Assembly: GCA_031266015.1 (NCBI GenBank)
Contig: JAISBU010000066.1
Span: 1 to 56,608, forward strand
Reading direction: 5' to 3'
From: Prevotellaceae bacterium
Lineage (GTDB): Bacteria > Bacteroidota > Bacteroidia > Bacteroidales > UBA932
DNA: 56,608 nt
Part shown: one piece after another, positions 53,799-56,608 of the stretch
Layout: every line of letters begins with the position of its first letter
Position numbering within the stretch: the stretch's first letter is position 1
Program-made: the position numbers and the translations under genes
The notes under the pieces: model-generated
What the model saw: only the letters and a program-made list of their open reading frames with translations
Databases searched by the model: none
What the model was told of the DNA's origin: nothing

Positions 53799-55973
53799 CT
53801 AATCCTTTGCCAAAGTTTGCAAGTACCTCAACAGGTTTTGCCCGTCGGCAAATGAGGGATTTTGCTCCGCTACAGGCTTCAAAAATGCTATCCCTCCCTT
53901 GTAATCTTTTTTCTCGTACAGGCACAAGGCCATTACGTAGGCAACGGACAAATCCGAGCGGTCTTGCGAGTAAAAAATGTTGAACGCCTCCAGCGCCTTA
54001 TCATAACTCTTGCTTGAGTAGTAGGCATAGCCAAGCACCCGATGGGTTTCTTTATCCCCCGGGTAAAATTTTTTGTACGCGTTCAGTGATTTTATGGCCT
54101 TCTCGTGGTTGCCCGCGCGGTAGTAGCCGTAGCCCATCCAGTAGTACATCGAAAAGTTTTTGGGATTGTAGGCGTAGGCTTCCTCCAACAGCTTCACCCC
54201 CCCCCCTATATCATTGTCTTTCAATGACTTAACTCCTTTGTAGTCTGTATCGTTACGCCTGTCCACAACGCACATTGCAACAACATTATCTACGGTGCGC
54301 TTGTACACAACCCCCTTAGGCGGGTAAAAGAACGATAAAATTTGCGGCGAGGCAAACAGAGTGGTAAGTATGGCGTAATCGCACTCTATGCCCGCGTAGC
54401 TTCGAAAAGCAACATCCTTCAGCTGCAGCTTACCCTTCCACACCTCCGGTACATAGTATGTTTTGCATACGCCCCAGTTGTTCATTGCAACGACCAAAGG
54501 GCGCTCCTGCGAGTAATCATCGGGGTTGATTGAGTTGAGCAGCCACTCCATGCCCTCTGAGGTTGCAATCTGCCACTGGTCAAACTCATATTTTTTATAC
54601 GCACCCTCCGTTCCACCCACCGAGCAGTTGTAGTAGCCCAGCTGGCAGGGAGCATGACGAACATTCCACACGGCAAGGTAGGCGCATGAGGCAAGAATAG
54701 CTATGGCAGACAACCACTTTAGCAAAGCCGAGCGCCGCAGTATGTCAAGCAATTCTTTATAGCCAACTGCTATGGTTGCCGGAATAGTAACGCAGGCAAA
54801 CAGGACGTGCCTCCACCCATTGTACACCGGAGTGCCCGCCCACATTATGTATGCAAACGGAAATACTATCATAAATAGCAGCATGAACAAGTTGAGCGCC
54901 CCTGTTTTTCTCCACCTCCACAGCGCCACCAGAACCGCCAAGTGCAGCATTATCAGTATAAGCATTGGCGTTGTAATGTAAAACATTTTTAGTAAATAGT
55001 ACCAGGGTTTTACTATCGAATCGGTCATTTTTCCCTCAAAAACAAACGGGATTCGCTGCGGAAAATTAGTGGCAACATGCAGCCCCGACAGCAAATGTCC
55101 AAAGCCTTCTTCGAAAAAGTTGGGGTAAAAAATAAGCCCTCCCATAACTCCTAAAACAACGGCAGCAAGCAATAGCGCCGTAATTTTTAGTATTTGAGCG
55201 TAATTTTTTTGCGCAAATAATTTTTTTGCAGCAGGCAACGTAAAACAAGCCAGCAAAGAAAACAAGCCCACGTAAAATATCAGCAATACGCCGCTAACGC
55301 GTATGCTCAAGGCAATAGCAATACCCAGCGCAACGCCTAACAAATTTTTTATGGATACATGAGGGAGTAGGCGCAAAAATCTTAACAGGAAAAATATTGC
55401 TATAGCAAAACCCAAGGCTTGAGGAATATCTTTCGTATTCCAAAAGAATTGCCCCAACACAAAGGGCCACAGAAACGTGAGCCACAACGCCAATACAGCC
55501 CCTTTCCACCCTGTAAGCTCTTTGGCAATCAACGCCATAAAAAGCAGCAAAGCAACGCTCCACAAGGCTAAATAGTACAAGCGGACTTGATAGTAATCAT
55601 TCCATTTAAACCATTTTTGCAAAAGTACAAAAGTGGCTTCAAATCCACAGCCATAATACTTTTGGGTAACACGATTTTTTATGTCTTCCCATGTAAAATG
55701 CAAACAGGCCGTATCACTACCGCCTGACAGGTAGTAGTCCACGCACTGTGCCCCGTACTCATAGTCAAGAGGCCCATCACCGTTTTGACCTGCTTTGGAG
55801 GACCAGTAAAAGGTAAGCGCAGCGCATAGCGCAAGGCTCAGCCAAAACACCCGCTTAAAGTTAATGGACAACAGCCTCTCCCACGCCTTGTCGAGAGGAG
55901 TTTTTTCCCTATCCACCGGAGCCGCTTCAGCTACAGGTAGCGCCTTTTTTTTATGTGCAGGTTGTTTCTTCAT
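53799..55973 (-). CDS. Membrane glycosyltransferase (PMT/ArnT-like) with C-terminal TPRs, paralogue 2
   Basis: The 724-residue protein has a basic, Lys/Pro/Ala-rich N-terminus, about ten membrane segments and a TPR-containing C-terminus (SMYYWMGYGYYRAGNHEKAI, THRVLGYAYYSSKSYDKAL). The first outside loop has NGDGPLDYEYGA where paralogue 1 has NSGDEHYNYKHAG, and WNTKDIPQALGFA corresponds to its NNPKDIPYAFA. Both are thus GT-C enzymes that probably use different sugars or acceptors. A run of ten G (minus strand) interrupts the sequence near residue 590 (DNDIGGGVKLLEE), a slippage-prone site in the linker before the TPRs. The remnants of glf and GT2 between the two paralogues mark a former polysaccharide cluster. 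Confidence 0.78.
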   Translation of the reverse strand: MKKQPAHKKKALPVAEAAPVDREKTPLDKAWERLLSINFKRVFWLSLALCAALTFYWSSKAGQNGDGPLDYEYGAQCVDYYLSGGSDTACLHFTWEDIKNRVTQKYYGCGFEATFVLLQKWFKWNDYYQVRLYYLALWSVALLLFMALIAKELTGWKGAVLALWLTFLWPFVLGQFFWNTKDIPQALGFAIAIFFLLRFLRLLPHVSIKNLLGVALGIAIALSIRVSGVLLIFYVGLFSLLACFTLPAAKKLFAQKNYAQILKITALLLAAVVLGVMGGLIFYPNFFEEGFGHLLSGLHVATNFPQRIPFVFEGKMTDSIVKPWYYLLKMFYITTPMLILIMLHLAVLVALWRWRKTGALNLFMLLFMIVFPFAYIMWAGTPVYNGWRHVLFACVTIPATIAVGYKELLDILRRSALLKWLSAIAILASCAYLAVWNVRHAPCQLGYYNCSVGGTEGAYKKYEFDQWQIATSEGMEWLLNSINPDDYSQERPLVVAMNNWGVCKTYYVPEVWKGKLQLKDVAFRSYAGIECDYAILTTLFASPQILSFFYPPKGVVYKRTVDNVVAMCVVDRRNDTDYKGVKSLKDNDIGGGVKLLEEAYAYNPKNFSMYYWMGYGYYRAGNHEKAIKSLNAYKKFYPGDKETHRVLGYAYYSSKSYDKALEAFNIFYSQDRSDLSVAYVMALCLYEKKDYKGGIAFLKPVAEQNPSFADGQNLLRYLQTLAKD
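54197..54206 (-). repeat. Poly-G tract (10 G) inside a coding frame
   Basis: Ten consecutive C on the plus strand, ten G in the transcript, lie in the glycosyltransferase frame and encode three glycines. Any change of one base would remove the TPR part and end the protein early or shift it. Confidence 0.9.
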
Positions 55974-56013
55974 TTAAGCTGATTATGCATTTTGCTATTC
56001 AACCTCAAAAAAT

Positions 56014-56608
56014 TCATTTTTTGCTATCACTCTGTTTAGCAACACAATAGCAGGATAAGCCCGGCAGCTTCACGCCCGCACAGCGCAGGGCTTTTGATAC
56101 TTTGTAATCTGCCAACAATACATTTTTTACCAACGCCGACAAAAATTTACCTCCCCTCCAACCACCAATACCTACAATGTTGTCCGGTTTCGGTCTTACA
56201 AAAAACTCTTTGCCCTTTTGAAGAGCACGAGCCACAAGCAGCACAAAAAAGAAGTAGCCTGACAAAACAGGACTAAAACCTGCCTTACCCAAGCAGCGAT
56301 GCAGCATTTTAGCTGTGTAGCGACGGTAGTGTCCCAGCCACTCATCATGCGAGCAAAATAGCGATTGATAGGCAGGAACCGTAACAACAAGTAGCGTTTC
56401 CGCATGAAATCCCCGCAGCGCACGTAGCGGTGAGAGCAGCGCCGCAGCGTCCTCTACGTGCTCTATCACATCCATTAGCAAGATAATATCAATTTTGTTG
56501 TAATTTTGTTGTAATTTTGTTGTAATTTTGTTGTAATTTTGTTGTAATTTTGTTGTAATTTTGTTGTAATTTTGTTGTAATTTTGTTGTAATTTTGTTGT
56601 AATTTTGT
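56014..56608 (-). CDS. SAM-dependent methyltransferase, 5' end beyond the window, interrupted by an 11-bp repeat
   Basis: The clear part is the C-terminal half of a class I methyltransferase: DIILLMDVIEHVEDAAALLS carries the usual post-II DxxEHV motif, and TLLVVTVPAYQSLFCSHDEW and HYRRYTAKML follow. The reading frame continues upstream, without a stop, into a tandem 11-bp repeat until the window ends. An ATG at 56481 inside the domain cannot be the natural start, because the SAM-binding motif I would be lost. The 11-base unit shifts the frame with each copy, so the gene may be switched on and off. Next to surface glycosyltransferases it may modify a sugar or lipid. Confidence 0.75.
   Translation of the reverse strand, partial: QNYNKITTKLQQNYNKITTKLQQNYNKITTKLQQNYNKIDIILLMDVIEHVEDAAALLSPLRALRGFHAETLLVVTVPAYQSLFCSHDEWLGHYRRYTAKMLHRCLGKAGFSPVLSGYFFFVLLVARALQKGKEFFVRPKPDNIVGIGGWRGGKFLSALVKNVLLADYKVSKALRCAGVKLPGLSCYCVAKQSDSKK
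56491..56608. repeat. 11-bp tandem repeat, about 10.7 perfect copies, cut by the window edge
   Basis: The unit AATTTTGTTGT repeats without a mismatch from 56491 to the last base. Translated on the minus strand it gives a stop-free 11-residue cycle (YNKITTKLQQN) running directly into DIILLMDVIEHV of the methyltransferase. Confidence 0.95.

Noticed and set aside
56491..56608. CRISPR-like array
   Set aside because: Direct 11-base units without spacers; it is a simple tandem repeat.
1..56608. Insertion sequence, integrase or prophage genes
   Set aside because: No transposase, integrase or phage structural gene was recognised on either strand; only small non-coding repeats and Rhs cassettes suggest mobility.

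Overview
The window looks like a chromosome segment of a member of the Bacteroidota, most likely order Bacteroidales. The signs are type III glutamine synthetase, DapL-type lysine synthesis, a GH3-family protein, OmpA proteins with PD40 repeats, start codons preceded by A-rich sequence rather than Shine-Dalgarno sites, and several promoters with the Bacteroidota -7 box TAnnTTTG. No genus can be assigned from the sequence alone.

Region 1 (1-10144, minus strand) is a polymorphic-toxin locus. A large secreted Rhs/YD-repeat protein ends in a 250-residue variable tip that resembles polymorphic toxin type 23, followed by a lipoprotein that is probably its immunity protein. Downstream lie a displaced, frameshifted toxin tip with an HDxDY motif (phospholipase A2-like), a second lipoprotein, and a headless copy of the Rhs core that runs out of the window. 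The main Rhs ORF is separated by one frameshift from its signal peptide and lamin-tail domain. A Tat-signal TPR protein lies directly upstream on the same strand.

Region 2 (10639-14106) is housekeeping: a thioesterase, rnc, fabF and acpP, with purN divergent.

Region 3 (14185-32369) is a nitrogen and amino-acid supercluster. Eight minus-strand genes (a dapL paralogue, an outer-membrane protein, dapF, dapL, asnA, glnN, gltB, gltD) face away from carA-carB. They link ammonia capture, glutamate, glutamine and asparagine synthesis and diaminopimelate synthesis with carbamoyl phosphate synthesis. carA has a clear promoter and a 19-codon, arginine-rich open frame inside a perfect hairpin in its leader, which suggests arginine-responsive control. 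The dapL paralogue has lost several cofactor-binding residues.

Region 4 (32382-41807) holds tRNA-Cys sharing a bidirectional terminator with carB, folB, an acyl-CoA ligase, a pectate-lyase lipoprotein with two LacI-type palindromes downstream of its promoter, a DUF2461 protein and a large OmpA/PD40 protein with two OmpA domains.

Region 5 (41808-50957) contains a radical SAM gene flanked by inverted repeat elements, a Crp/Fnr regulator, a deoxynucleoside kinase, two small secreted proteins, a 125-bp nested palindrome, a GH3 protein and valS, which carries an in-frame palindromic insertion.

Region 6 (50999-56608) is a cell-surface glycosylation region in decay: two paralogous membrane glycosyltransferase-TPR proteins flank a scar made of the front of glf joined to the tail of a GT2 gene. 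The window ends inside an 11-bp tandem repeat embedded in a methyltransferase reading frame. A G10 tract and this repeat are candidate phase-variation switches.
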